Shown here piece after piece: positions 49,418 to 57,887 of a stretch of 64,000 nt of DNA; positions within the stretch are counted from its first letter, which is position 1; each line of letters starts with the position of its first letter. Origin of the DNA: Streptomyces radiopugnans. Lineage in GTDB: Bacteria; Actinomycetota; Actinomycetes; Streptomycetales; Streptomycetaceae. The notes below the pieces were generated by a model that searched no databases, was not told the DNA's origin, and saw only the letters and a list, made by a program, of their open reading frames with translations. The DNA lies in contig NZ_FOET01000002.1 in the NCBI RefSeq assembly GCF_900110735.1, positions 62,001-126,000 on the forward strand. The letters are read 5' to 3'. The translations under genes and the position numbers were made by a program.

Positions 49418-50404
49418 GCGTCCGGCCGCCGGCCGGACGCCCCCGTGAACGGTTCCGCGGGCGCCCCCCGCCGGCCCCGGCTGCTGGTGCTGCGCGCGCT
49501 GGGCCTGGGCGATCTGCTGGCCGGGGTGCCCGCGCTGCGGGCGCTGCGCCGGGCTTTCCCCGGCCACGAGACCGTACTCGCCACCCCGGCGGAGCTGGCC
49601 CCCCTCGTCCGCGCGAGCGGTGCCGTGGACACCCTGCTGCCCGCCTCGGCGCCGGGCCGCGCCGTCCCCGCGATCACCGGCTGGCACGGGCCGCCGCCGC
49701 AGATCGCCGTCGATCTGCACGGCAGGGGGCCGGAGAGCATGCGGGCGCTGGCGGCGCTGAGCCCCGGGCGTCTGCTGGCCTTCGCCGCCGAGGACGGCCC
49801 GCGGTGGTACGCCGAGGAGCACGAGCGCGACCGCTGGTGCCGCTTCCTGTCCTGGTACGGCATCCCGGCGGACCCCGCCGACCTCCGTCTGCCGCCGCCC
49901 CCGGTGGCCTGCCCCGCCCCGGGCGCGGTGCTGCTCCACCCGGGCGCGGGCTCCCCGGCCCGCTGCTGGCCCGTCGAGCGGTACGCGGCCGTGGCCGCGC
50001 GGTTGCGGCACGCCGGGCGCCGTGTGGTGGTCACCGGCGGCACCCACGAGTACGACCTGCTGGCGCGGCTGGCCAAGCTGGCCGGTCTGCCCGACGCCGA
50101 TGTCCACGGCGAACCGCCGCTGGAGCGGCTGGCCGCGCTGGTCGCGGGGGCCTCGGCCGTGGTGAGCGGCGACACCGGTGTGGCCCATCTGGCGGTGGCC
50201 CACGGGACTCCGTCGGTGACCCTCTTCGGGCCGGTGCCGCCCGCCCTGTGGGGTCCGCCGCCGCTGGAGCGCCACCGGGTGCTGTGGCATCCGGGCCCGC
50301 CCGGCGACCCCCACGGCCGCGGTCCCGATCCCCTGCTGCTGCGCATCCGGCCGGAGGAGGTACTGGAGGCGCTGTCCCTACTGCCGGAGGTGCGTGCCGC
50401 GTGA
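49322..50404 (+). CDS. GT9-family heptosyltransferase-like protein
   Basis: This 360-residue protein has RLLVLRALGLGDLLAGVPALRAL at about residues 53-75, VLLHPGAGSPARCWP, and VVSGDTGVAHLAVAHGTPSVTLFGP. It is a second GT9 enzyme in the operon. The first 32 residues come from a 24-bp DNA repeat, each unit with its own GTG, so translation could start at 49322, 49346 or 49370. GTG 49322 overlaps the hldE stop. It probably transfers heptose. Confidence 0.87.
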   Translation: MNSPERDAVNSPERDAVNSPERGTVGGPERDAASGRRPDAPVNGSAGAPRRPRLLVLRALGLGDLLAGVPALRALRRAFPGHETVLATPAELAPLVRASGAVDTLLPASAPGRAVPAITGWHGPPPQIAVDLHGRGPESMRALAALSPGRLLAFAAEDGPRWYAEEHERDRWCRFLSWYGIPADPADLRLPPPPVACPAPGAVLLHPGAGSPARCWPVERYAAVAARLRHAGRRVVVTGGTHEYDLLARLAKLAGLPDADVHGEPPLERLAALVAGASAVVSGDTGVAHLAVAHGTPSVTLFGPVPPALWGPPPLERHRVLWHPGPPGDPHGRGPDPLLLRIRPEEVLEALSLLPEVRAA

Positions 50405-51273
50405 ACGGCTCGCCGATAGGCGTGGTCATCGCCACCCGCGACCGCGCCGACAGCCTCGCGCGCACGCTGCGCGCGCTGACCGCACTGCCCGAGTGCCCGC
50501 CGGTGCTGGTGGTCGACAACGCCTCGGCCGACCACACCCGCACCATGGTCTCGGCCCTCTTCCCGCAGGTGGCGCTGATGCCACTGCCCGAGAACCGCGG
50601 GGCGATCGCCCGCAACCTGGGCGTGGCGGCGATGGAGACGCCGTACGTGGCCTTCAGCGACGACGACTCCTGGTGGGAGCCCGGGGCTCTGGAGAGCGCC
50701 GTCTCGCTGCTGGACGCCCATCCGCGGCTGGGGCTGATCGCGGCCCGCACCCTGGTGGGCCCCGAGGAGGATCCCGACCCCCTCGACGACCTGCTGGCCG
50801 GCTCCCCGCTGGGCACGGTCCCGGACCTGCCGGGCCCGCAGGTGCTGGGCTTCCTGGGGTGCGCCTCGGTGGTGCGGCGGTCGGCGTTCCTGGACGCCGG
50901 GGGGTTCCATCCGCTGCTGTTCTTCGGCGCCGAGGAGACCCTGCTCGCCTACGACCTGGCCGCCCGGGGCTGGGGGGTCGCCCACTGCCCGGAGGTCGTC
51001 GCCCACCACCATCCGGACCCCTCGCCGCGGTCCGGGCGCGGCTCCCGGGTGCTGCGCAACGAACTGCTCACCACCTGGCTGCGCCGTCCGCTGCCGCTGG
51101 CCGCGCGCCGCACCGGGGCGCTGGCCGCGCGGGCCCGCCGCGACCCGGAGGCCCGCCGCGCCCTGCTCGGCGCGCTGGCCCGGTTGCCGTCGGCGGTGCG
51201 CGCCCGCAGGCCCCTGCCGCCCTACATCGAGGAAGCCGCACGCCGTGTGGAAGGACAGCACCGTGGCCCCTGA
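50401..51273 (+). CDS. GT2-family glycosyltransferase
   Basis: This 290-residue GT-A protein has IGVVIATRDRADSLARTL, VVDNASADHT, and FSDDDSWWEPGALE. It starts at GTG 50401 overlapping the GT9 stop. It is a close paralogue of the following gene, with shared DDDSWWEPG, LLDAHPRL and FGxEE elements. It probably adds a sugar to the heptose-type glycan. Confidence 0.87.
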   Translation: MNGSPIGVVIATRDRADSLARTLRALTALPECPPVLVVDNASADHTRTMVSALFPQVALMPLPENRGAIARNLGVAAMETPYVAFSDDDSWWEPGALESAVSLLDAHPRLGLIAARTLVGPEEDPDPLDDLLAGSPLGTVPDLPGPQVLGFLGCASVVRRSAFLDAGGFHPLLFFGAEETLLAYDLAARGWGVAHCPEVVAHHHPDPSPRSGRGSRVLRNELLTTWLRRPLPLAARRTGALAARARRDPEARRALLGALARLPSAVRARRPLPPYIEEAARRVEGQHRGP

Positions 51274-52249
51274 GCCCACCGGAACCGACGAGGCCGCCGG
51301 ACCCGGCGGGGCCGCCCGGCCCTCCGGGCACGCCGGCGCGGACGAGATCCCGGACGCCGGCTCCCGGGTCTCGGTCGTGGTGATCACCCACAACCGCCGC
51401 GAGGAGCTGCTGCGCACCCTGGGCCGGCTGGCCGGACTGCCCGAGCGCCCACCGGTGTTCGTCGTCGACAACGCCTCGGCGGACGGCACCGCCGAGACCG
51501 TCGCACGCGTCCGTCCGTGGGTGCGGCTGCTGCGGGCGGAACGGAATCTGGGGGCGGTGGGGCGCAATGTCGCGGTGGAGCGCGTGACCACGCCGTACGT
51601 GGCCTTCTGCGACGACGACTCCTGGTGGGAGCCGGGCTCGCTGGAGAGGGCCGCCGGCCTGCTCGACGCCCACCCGCGGCTGGCGGCGGTCACCGCGCGC
51701 ATCGTGGTGGAGCCCGGCGGCACCGAGGATCCGATCGTCGCCGAACTGCGCGGCTCCCCGCTGTCCGGCCCCGAGTGGCTGCCCGGCCCGGCCCTGGGCT
51801 CGTTCCTGGCCGCGGCCACGGTGCTGCGCACCGACGCCTTCCGGGAGGCGGGCGGTTTCTCGCCCCGGCTGTGGCTGGGCGGCGAGGAGGAGCTGCTGGC
51901 CACCGATCTGATGGCGCGCGGCTGGTGGCTGGCCTACGCGGAGGAGCTGACGGTCCACCACGCCCCCTCGGCGGTGCGGGACCCGACCGCGCGCCGGGAG
52001 GACGGGCTGCGCAACACGCTGTGGTTCGGCTGGCTGCGCCGGCCGCTGCCCGCGGCGCTGCGCCGCACCTGGCGGCTGGCGCGCACGGTGCCGCGCGACG
52101 CGGCGTCGGCGCGGGCGTTCGGCCGGGCGCTGGCGGGGCTGCCGTGGGTGCTGCGCGAGCGCCGGGTGGTGCCGCCGGAGGTCGAGGAGCGGCTGCGGCT
52201 GCTGGAGGAGGAGCAGCGCCGCTCCGCCGCCCGCCGCTACGTCGGCTGA
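51263..52249 (+). CDS. GT2-family glycosyltransferase, tandem paralogue
   Basis: From GTG 51263, with GGAAGGA 7 bases upstream, the protein has 328 residues; GTG 51245 is possible. It has VSVVVITHNRREELLRTL, VVDNASADGT, FCDDDSWWEPGSLE and LWLGGEEELLATDL. It is related along its length to the preceding gene, indicating tandem duplication. It ends the operon and its last 13 bases overlap the convergent dehydrogenase gene. Confidence 0.86.
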   Translation: MAPEPTGTDEAAGPGGAARPSGHAGADEIPDAGSRVSVVVITHNRREELLRTLGRLAGLPERPPVFVVDNASADGTAETVARVRPWVRLLRAERNLGAVGRNVAVERVTTPYVAFCDDDSWWEPGSLERAAGLLDAHPRLAAVTARIVVEPGGTEDPIVAELRGSPLSGPEWLPGPALGSFLAAATVLRTDAFREAGGFSPRLWLGGEEELLATDLMARGWWLAYAEELTVHHAPSAVRDPTARREDGLRNTLWFGWLRRPLPAALRRTWRLARTVPRDAASARAFGRALAGLPWVLRERRVVPPEVEERLRLLEEEQRRSAARRYVG

Positions 52250-53103
52250 GGCGGCCGGGGCGGCCGAGACGGGCCCCGGGAATCGCCGGACGAGTCCTCC
52301 AGGGGCTCGTCCCGCGGCCGTTCCGCCCGTCCCTCGGCCAGGATCCGCAGCAGCAGGTCCCGGCTCGCGCGGGCGACGGCCGGCTCGACCCCGAGGTCCT
52401 CCAGCATTCCGGCGGCGGCCGCCATCTCCTCGGCCCGGCGGCCTGCGTGGCGCCGGGTGCCGGTGACCAGCCGGTCCACGGTCCGGGCGTCGGCCGCGGC
52501 GAGTTCGGCGGCGATGTTCTCCCGCAGCCAGTCCTCGCAGCCGGCGGCGCGGGCCGCCTCCAGCGCCTCGACGACCGCGGCCGCCATCCCCTTGAAGAAC
52601 ACGCTGCGCAGCAGCTTGCGGCGGGCGGCGGCGCCGGCTCCGCCGGGCTGGACGGTGACGGGCGTGCCCAGCGCCCCGAGGACGGCGGCGACGCGCTCCG
52701 CGGCCGGGCCGCTGACCAGCATCGGCACCCGCAGTCCCCGCCCGGGGACGGGCGCCATGATCGCCACGTCGGCGAAGGCGACGCCCAGCCGGGCGGCGGT
52801 CTGGCAGAGTTCGGCCTTCGCCCGCGGCGACGCGGTGTTCATGTCGGCCCAGACCGTGCCCTCCCCGATCCCGGGCGCGGCAGCCAGCAGGGCGCCGGCG
52901 GCGGCCGAGGCGCTGTTGACGCTCAGCACCAGACCGGCGCCCCGTACGGCCTCGGCCTCGTCGGCCGCCGTCTCGACGGCGTCCGGGGGGCGGACCGCCG
53001 GGTCGTGGACGCGTACGCGCACTCCGAGGGCGAGCAGGTCGCGGCCGAACGCCGATCCGGCCTCCCCGTAGCCCAACAGCGCGATGGACGGCATGGGTTG
53101 CAC
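52237..53103 (-). CDS. 6PGDH-like NAD(P)-dependent dehydrogenase (DUF1932 type)
   Basis: From GTG 53103, with GAGGAGG 5 bases upstream, the protein has 288 residues; ATG 53094 is possible. IALLGYGEAGSAFGRDL is a Rossmann motif, followed by VLSVNSASAAA, WADMNTASP and the catalytic-type KLLRSVFFKGM near residue 170. The C-terminal helical domain fits 6-phosphogluconate dehydrogenase-like DUF1932 proteins. It is divergent from gntR and shares its operator, so it likely belongs to the same catabolic regulon. Substrate unknown; a hydroxy-acid or semialdehyde is likely. Confidence 0.78.
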   Translation of the reverse strand: MQPMPSIALLGYGEAGSAFGRDLLALGVRVRVHDPAVRPPDAVETAADEAEAVRGAGLVLSVNSASAAAGALLAAAPGIGEGTVWADMNTASPRAKAELCQTAARLGVAFADVAIMAPVPGRGLRVPMLVSGPAAERVAAVLGALGTPVTVQPGGAGAAARRKLLRSVFFKGMAAAVVEALEAARAAGCEDWLRENIAAELAAADARTVDRLVTGTRRHAGRRAEEMAAAAGMLEDLGVEPAVARASRDLLLRILAEGRAERPRDEPLEDSSGDSRGPSRPPRPPQPT

Positions 53104-53177
53104 GGGAGCCTCCTCCTCGGCCCGCACCCGTTCGGAGCCCGGTGCTCCAGTCGGCACCCTGCTACACTCCCGCCAAT

Positions 53178-53189
53178 ATTGTCAACAAT
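53178..53189. promoter_or_regulatory. GntR operator between dehydrogenase and gntR
   Basis: ATTGTCAACAAT: arms ATTGT/ACAAT around CA. It is AT-rich in a GC-rich setting and fits FCD-type GntR sites (TTGT-N2-ACAA). It overlaps a minus-strand TTGACA (53185-53180), a -35 candidate for the dehydrogenase gene, and lies just after a plus-strand TACACT (53163-53168). Confidence 0.7.
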
Positions 53190-53213
53190 TCCGCCACCAT
53201 TCGGGAGTCTGGA

Positions 53214-53870
53214 ATGCCGAGTGACGCGCCCAGCGCGACGAGGGTCCGCACGAACGTCACGTCCGACATCCGCGAGGCCATCATGCGGGGCGACTTCGTG
53301 CCCGGTCAGCGGCTGATCGAGGCGGACCTGACGGAGCAGTTCGCGGCGAGCCGCGGAGCGGTCCGGTCGGCCCTGCTCGAACTCGCCGCCGACGGACTGG
53401 TCGAGCGGGTCGCCAACCGGGGCGCCCGCGTGCGGGTCGTGCCGCTCGACGAGGCGATCGAGATCTACGAGGTACGCATGGCGGTGGAGGCCCTCTGCGC
53501 GGCGAAGGCGGCCGAGCGGATCGGCGACGCGGAGGCGGAGGAGCTGCGTTCGATCGGCTCGGACATGCGGGCGGCCGTCGCCGACGGCGACACCATGCGC
53601 TACCGGCAGCTCAACCAGCGGCTCCACCAGCGGATCAGGGAGATCAGCGGGCAGCGCACCGCCTCGAACGTGCTGGAGAGGCTGCGCGCGCAGAGCGTGC
53701 GCCAGCAGTTCAAGGTCGCGACCATGCCCGGCCGTCCGCAGGTCTCGCTGCCGGAGCACCTGGCGATCATCGAGGCGATCTGCGCGGGCGACGCCGAGGG
53801 CGCGGACCGGGCGATCCGGGTGCACCTGAGCAGCGTCATGGACGCGATGCGGAAGGCCTCCGAGAACTGA
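53214..53870 (+). CDS. GntR-family regulator, FCD subfamily
   Basis: From ATG 53214, with GGGAG upstream, this is a 218-residue protein. The winged helix-turn-helix covers residues 8-75, with GQRLIEADLTEQFAASRGAVRSAL. The helical FCD ligand-binding domain starts near 85 and has metal-type residues in YEVRMAVEALCA and LNQRLHQRI, then EHLAIIEAI. FCD regulators sense small organic acids. Matching operator sites upstream of itself and of the next operon indicate local autoregulation and control of the catabolic genes. Confidence 0.87.
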   Translation: MPSDAPSATRVRTNVTSDIREAIMRGDFVPGQRLIEADLTEQFAASRGAVRSALLELAADGLVERVANRGARVRVVPLDEAIEIYEVRMAVEALCAAKAAERIGDAEAEELRSIGSDMRAAVADGDTMRYRQLNQRLHQRIREISGQRTASNVLERLRAQSVRQQFKVATMPGRPQVSLPEHLAIIEAICAGDAEGADRAIRVHLSSVMDAMRKASEN

Positions 53871-53884
53871 CCCCGCCGTGACCC

Positions 53885-53913
53885 TTGACGCTGGCAACAG
53901 GATTGCTAACAAT
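53885..53913 (+). promoter_or_regulatory. Promoter and GntR operator of the catabolic operon
   Basis: TTGACG (53885-53890), 16 bases, then TAACAA (53907-53912). The operator-like ATTGCTAACAAT (53902-53913) covers the -10 and matches the site before gntR at 10 of 12 positions. A further CAAC-AA-GTTG dyad lies at 53920-53929. Confidence 0.65.
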
Positions 53914-53948
53914 CCCGTTCAACAAGTTGCCGACAAAAAGGTGTCACC

Positions 53949-54875
53949 GTGCCCCACCCCACTCCGAGCCAGCACGCCAGGGATCTCGTGCGCGGCGCCT
54001 ACGACGTGCACGTCCACGTCGGGCCCGACGTCATGCGGCGCCGCATCGACGACAGCGACCTCGCTCCCCGCTTCGCCGACGCCGGACTGGCCGGATTCGT
54101 GCTCAAGAGCCACTACGTCCCCACCGCCGAGCGGGCCGCCGTCGTCAACCGGCTCGGGCGGGCCGAGGCGGTGGGGGCCATCACCCTCAACGCCTCGGTC
54201 GGGGGCCTGAACCCGATCGCGGTCGAGATCGCCGCCCGCGGCGGCGCCCGGTTCGTGTGGATGCCGACGGTCGACAGCTCCAACCAGCGCTCCTGCCTGG
54301 CCAGCGACCCCGAGGGCGCCAAGCCGCCGATGTGGGCCCGGCTGCAGGAGGACCTGCGGGCGGCCGGGATGGCCGCCGATCCGGTCGAGGTCGTCGGACC
54401 GGACGGCGCCGTCCTGGAGCGCACCCGCCAGATCCTGCGGCTCGTCGCCCGGCACGACATGGTCCTGGCCACCGGTCACCTCCACGGCGACGAGATCGCG
54501 GCCGTCGTCGCGGCAGCCGCCGAGGAGGGCGTGCGCCGCATCGTCGTCACCCACCCCGAGTTCACCTCCCAGCGGATCGGCATCGAGCGGCAGCGTGAAC
54601 TGGCCGCCCACGGCGCGCTGCTGGAGCGGTGCTTCACCACCCCCTACACCGGCAAGGTCGACTGGGACCTGTGGTTCTCCAACATCCGCGCGGCGGGACC
54701 GGAGAACTCGATCGTCTCCAGCGACCTGGGCCAGCCGTTCAACCCGCCCGTCGAGGACGGGCTGGCGCTCGCCGCCGACCGCCTCCTCCAGGCCGGTTTC
54801 AGCGACGAGGAGGTCCGCACCATGACCGTGCACAACAGCCGGGCCCTCGTCGGCGCCGAACCGCTGGACGACTGA
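53949..54875 (+). CDS. DUF6282 amidohydrolase-like enzyme
   Basis: This 308-residue protein starts at GTG 53949. YDVHVHVGPD carries the HxH metal motif His21/His23. Later elements are ATGHLHGDE, VVTHPEFTSQ and SSDLGQPFNPP, the His, His and Asp positions expected in an amidohydrolase barrel. It matches the DUF6282 pattern, whose function is open. Next to GalB- and GalC-like genes it could fill the LigI position and hydrolyse a pyrone dicarboxylate or related lactone. That role is inference. Confidence 0.75.
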   Translation: MPHPTPSQHARDLVRGAYDVHVHVGPDVMRRRIDDSDLAPRFADAGLAGFVLKSHYVPTAERAAVVNRLGRAEAVGAITLNASVGGLNPIAVEIAARGGARFVWMPTVDSSNQRSCLASDPEGAKPPMWARLQEDLRAAGMAADPVEVVGPDGAVLERTRQILRLVARHDMVLATGHLHGDEIAAVVAAAAEEGVRRIVVTHPEFTSQRIGIERQRELAAHGALLERCFTTPYTGKVDWDLWFSNIRAAGPENSIVSSDLGQPFNPPVEDGLALAADRLLQAGFSDEEVRTMTVHNSRALVGAEPLDD

Positions 54876-54908
54876 CCGCCCCCGCACGGAACCGAGAGAG
54901 AAGAACCG

Positions 54909-55625
54909 ATGAGCACACGTCGCATGCTGGTCGTCGGCGCGCACAGCGCCGACTTCGTCTGGCGCTCGGCCGGCGCCGTCGCCAAGCACACCGCCGCCGG
55001 AGGGGAGGCCCTCGTGGTGGCCCTCTCCTACGGGGAGCGCGGGGAGTCCGGTGTCCTGTGGAAGCAGGAGGGGCAGACCGAGGAGAACGTCAAGAAGATC
55101 CGCCACGAGGAGGCGGCCGGGGCCGCCGCCGTGCTCGGCGCCGAGTTCCGGGCGCTGGACCTGGGCGACTACCCGCTGCGCGTCGGCGACGAGGCCGTGG
55201 AACGACTGGCCTCGATCATGCGCGACTTCGCCCCCCACGTCGTGCTGACCCACCCCGAGAACGACCCGTTCAACCCCGACCACCCCGTCGCCCACCGGGC
55301 GGTGGCCAAGGCCCGGCTGCTGACCTCGGGCGCGGGCGTGGCCAGCGCCTTCCGGACGGCGCCGCCCTCGGAGTTCCTCGCCTTCGAGCCGCACCAGCCG
55401 GAACTGTGCGGCTTCACCCCGTCGGTCTTCGTCGACATCACCGACGTCTTCGGGCGGAAGGTCGAGGCCATGGGGCACATGGCGGCCCAGCGGTACCTCC
55501 AGGAGTACTACGCCCAGCGCGCCGAGCACCGCGGCAACCACGCCCGCAAGGTGACCGGCGACGCCGGCATCCGGCAGGCCGAGGCCTTCCAGCGCCTCCT
55601 GCCCAACGTGGTGGGTGCGCTGTGA
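54909..55625 (+). CDS. PIG-L family, GalB-type 4-oxalomesaconate hydratase-like
   Basis: This 238-residue protein starts at ATG 54909 after GAGAGAAG. AHSADFVWR at residues 11-19 replaces the usual AHPDDE of PIG-L deacetylases. SYGERGES at 40-47, the NPDHPVAH metal region (His125, His129) and FEPHQPELC complete the set. From memory this combination is the hallmark of Pseudomonas GalB, the zinc hydratase of the gallate pathway, not of sugar deacetylases. It overlaps the aldolase by 4 bp. An identity search would settle it. Confidence 0.78.
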   Translation: MSTRRMLVVGAHSADFVWRSAGAVAKHTAAGGEALVVALSYGERGESGVLWKQEGQTEENVKKIRHEEAAGAAAVLGAEFRALDLGDYPLRVGDEAVERLASIMRDFAPHVVLTHPENDPFNPDHPVAHRAVAKARLLTSGAGVASAFRTAPPSEFLAFEPHQPELCGFTPSVFVDITDVFGRKVEAMGHMAAQRYLQEYYAQRAEHRGNHARKVTGDAGIRQAEAFQRLLPNVVGAL

Positions 55626-56269
55626 ACGGCACCCCGGAACGGGACGCGGCCGAGCTGGGCAGGGCCGGAGTCGCCACGGTGTACGAGGCGTACGGCCGCC
55701 GCGGGCTCATCGAGCACGCCTGGGACGCCGTCACCCCCGGGCGCCGCGCCGCCGGGCCCGCCTGCACCGTGCTGTGCGGCCCCGGCGACAACCGCGCCGT
55801 CCACGAGGCCATGGACGCCCTCCGGCCCGGACAGATCCTGGTCGTCACCATGGCCGAGCCGCGGCCCGTCGCCCTGCTCGGAGACCTCCTGGCGACCCAG
55901 GCGGCGGTGCGGGGAGCGGCCGGGATCCTCGTCGACGCGGCGGTGCGGGACACCGCGGAGCTCGCCGGCATGCAGATAGCCGTCCACACCCGGTGGCGCA
56001 GCGCCCGCGGCGCCGGCAAGGAGCACCGCGGGCAGGTGAACGTCCCCGTCCGCGTGGGCGGCACCACCATCGAGCCGGGTGACACGGTCGTACTGGACGA
56101 CGACGGCGCCACCGCCGTACGGGCCGCCGACGTCCCCCGGGTGGTGGAGGCGGTGCGGGCCCGCATCACCAAGGAGGCCGCCCTGCGGGCGCGCTGGCTG
56201 AACGGGGAGATCAGCTACGACGCCTACGGCCTCCGCGCGCAGGACACCGAAGGGAGCGTGAGGGCATGA
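55622..56269 (+). CDS. HMG/CHA aldolase-like (RraA fold) protein
   Basis: This 215-residue protein has GPGDNRAVHEA, GDLLATQAAVRGAAGILVD and the Arg109-Asp110 pair (VRD) that binds substrate and metal in class II pyruvate aldolases of the RraA fold. The C-terminal YGLR at 202-205 is typical of 4-hydroxy-4-methyl-2-oxoglutarate / 4-carboxy-4-hydroxy-2-oxoadipate aldolases (GalC/LigK/ProA). It would give pyruvate plus oxaloacetate. GTG 55622 overlaps the previous stop. RraA RNase E inhibitor is unlikely here. Confidence 0.82.
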   Translation: MNGTPERDAAELGRAGVATVYEAYGRRGLIEHAWDAVTPGRRAAGPACTVLCGPGDNRAVHEAMDALRPGQILVVTMAEPRPVALLGDLLATQAAVRGAAGILVDAAVRDTAELAGMQIAVHTRWRSARGAGKEHRGQVNVPVRVGGTTIEPGDTVVLDDDGATAVRAADVPRVVEAVRARITKEAALRARWLNGEISYDAYGLRAQDTEGSVRA

Positions 56270-57030
56270 CAGCCCTGCTGAGCGTCGACGGGCTCTCCAA
56301 GCGATTCGTCAAGAACGACACGGCCACGGTCGCCCTGCGCGACTTCAGCCTCTCGGTGGAGAAGGGCACCTTCGTCTCGGTGCTCGGCCGCAGCGGGTGC
56401 GGGAAGTCCACCATGCTCAACCTCCTCGCCGGGCTGACCACCCCCACCAGCGGCGAGGTCCGCTACCAGGGCAGGCGGCTCACCGGCCCGCACACCGACA
56501 TCGGCTACCTGACGCAGTCGGACACGCTGATGCCGTGGCGCGACGTCCAGCGCAACGTCGAGATGCCGCTGGAGCTCCAGGGCGTGCCGGCCGCCGAGCG
56601 GTCCCGCACCGCGCGCGACCTCATCGACCGCGTCGGCCTGTCCGGCTTCGAGCACCACTACCCCCGCGAACTCTCCGGCGGCATGCGCCGCCGGGCGAGC
56701 CTGGCCCGGATGCTGGCCGGGAGGCCCTCCACCCTGCTGATGGACGAGCCGTTCGGCGCGCTGGACGCCCAGCTCCGCCACGAGCTCCAGCAGGAACTGC
56801 TGCGCCTGTGGGAGGACAGCGACCAGACCGTCGTGTTCGTCACCCACGACATCGAGGAGGCGATCCTGCTCGGCGACCGCGTCGTGGTCCTCGGCGGGCT
56901 GGGACGCATCGTCGTCGACCGGCGCATCGACCTCCCGCGCCCCCGGAACGCGGACGAGCTGCAGGTCGACCCCACCTACGTGTCACTCCACCGGGAGATG
57001 GCCGGCGCACTCCAGGGAGCCGCGGCATGA
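56266..57030 (+). CDS. ABC importer ATPase (TauB/SsuB-like)
   Basis: This 254-residue protein has Walker A GRSGCGKST at 41-49, Q-loop YLTQSDTLMPW, signature ELSGGMRRRASLARML, Walker B LLMDEPFGALD and the H-switch VTHDIEEA. It matches nitrate/taurine/sulfonate-type importers. The ATG overlaps the aldolase stop. It powers the permease encoded next. Confidence 0.9.
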   Translation: MTALLSVDGLSKRFVKNDTATVALRDFSLSVEKGTFVSVLGRSGCGKSTMLNLLAGLTTPTSGEVRYQGRRLTGPHTDIGYLTQSDTLMPWRDVQRNVEMPLELQGVPAAERSRTARDLIDRVGLSGFEHHYPRELSGGMRRRASLARMLAGRPSTLLMDEPFGALDAQLRHELQQELLRLWEDSDQTVVFVTHDIEEAILLGDRVVVLGGLGRIVVDRRIDLPRPRNADELQVDPTYVSLHREMAGALQGAAA

Positions 57031-57887
57031 GCACCACCGACACCCCGCCCGAGGCCGAGGTCCGGGCGGACAGCCCGCCCACCGGCGCCGTCCGCGAGCA
57101 CGTGCGGCGCACCTGGTGGCAGCGCCACGGCGGCACCGTGACCGTCTGGGCCGTCCGGGCCGTACTGCTGGTCGTCGTGCTCGCGCTCTGGCAGGCCGCC
57201 TCCGGCCGCTGGATCGACGGCACCTTCATCAGCAGGCCCAGCGACATCGTCGACCGGCTGGGGGCGTGGTGGGCCGACGGCACCCTGGCCGACCACACCT
57301 GGATCACCGTGCAGGAGATCGTCTACGGCTTCCTGCTCGGAGCCGTGGCGGGCGCCCTGGCCGGCTACCTGCTCGGCGCCTCGCGCTTCGTCTACCGGGT
57401 GCTGGACCCCTTCATCATGGCCCTCTACGCCATCCCCAAGGTCGCCCTGGCCCCGCTGTTCATCGTGTGGATCGGCATCGGCATGGACATGAAGGTCATG
57501 CTGGCCGCCGTCACCGTGTTCTTCCTGGTCTTCCTCAACACCGCGGCCGCCGTCCGCGAGGTCGACCAGGGCCTGGTGGACGCGGTGCGCCTGATGGGCG
57601 GCGGCCGCCGCCAGATCGCGCTCAAGGTGGTCCTGCCCTCGTCGATGGCGGGCTTCCTCACCGGTCTGAAGGTCTCCGTGCCCTACGCCCTCATCGGTGC
57701 GGTCATCGGTGAGCTGGTGGCCTCCAACCGAGGCCTCGGATACCTGATCAACGACGCCGCGGCGCAGTTCGACACGGCAGGCGTCTTCGCCACGCTCGTG
57801 ATCCTCAGCCTCATCGCCGGAGCCCTCAACATCCTCGTCGGAGTGCTCGACCGGCGCGTCAACCGCTGGAAGCCCCTCCGGGACTGA
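57027..57887 (+). CDS. ABC importer permease (TauC/SsuC-like)
   Basis: This 286-residue protein has six likely membrane segments and the EAA loop EVDQGLVDAVRLMGGGRRQIALKVVLP, which contacts the ATPase. YAIPKVALAPLFIVWIGIG is typical of the SsuC/TauC family. It is coupled by ATGA. With the ATPase and binding lipoprotein it forms a complete importer for a small organic anion. Confidence 0.9.
   Translation: MSTTDTPPEAEVRADSPPTGAVREHVRRTWWQRHGGTVTVWAVRAVLLVVVLALWQAASGRWIDGTFISRPSDIVDRLGAWWADGTLADHTWITVQEIVYGFLLGAVAGALAGYLLGASRFVYRVLDPFIMALYAIPKVALAPLFIVWIGIGMDMKVMLAAVTVFFLVFLNTAAAVREVDQGLVDAVRLMGGGRRQIALKVVLPSSMAGFLTGLKVSVPYALIGAVIGELVASNRGLGYLINDAAAQFDTAGVFATLVILSLIAGALNILVGVLDRRVNRWKPLRD

Noticed and set aside
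54909-55625. Sugar N-deacetylase (mycothiol MshB/Mca type)
   Set aside because: The usual AHPDDE is replaced by AHSADF and the SYGERGES and EPHQPE motifs match the GalB branch.
55622-56269. RraA RNase E inhibitor
   Set aside because: The C-terminal YGLR and the GalB-like neighbour fit the aldolase branch of this fold better.
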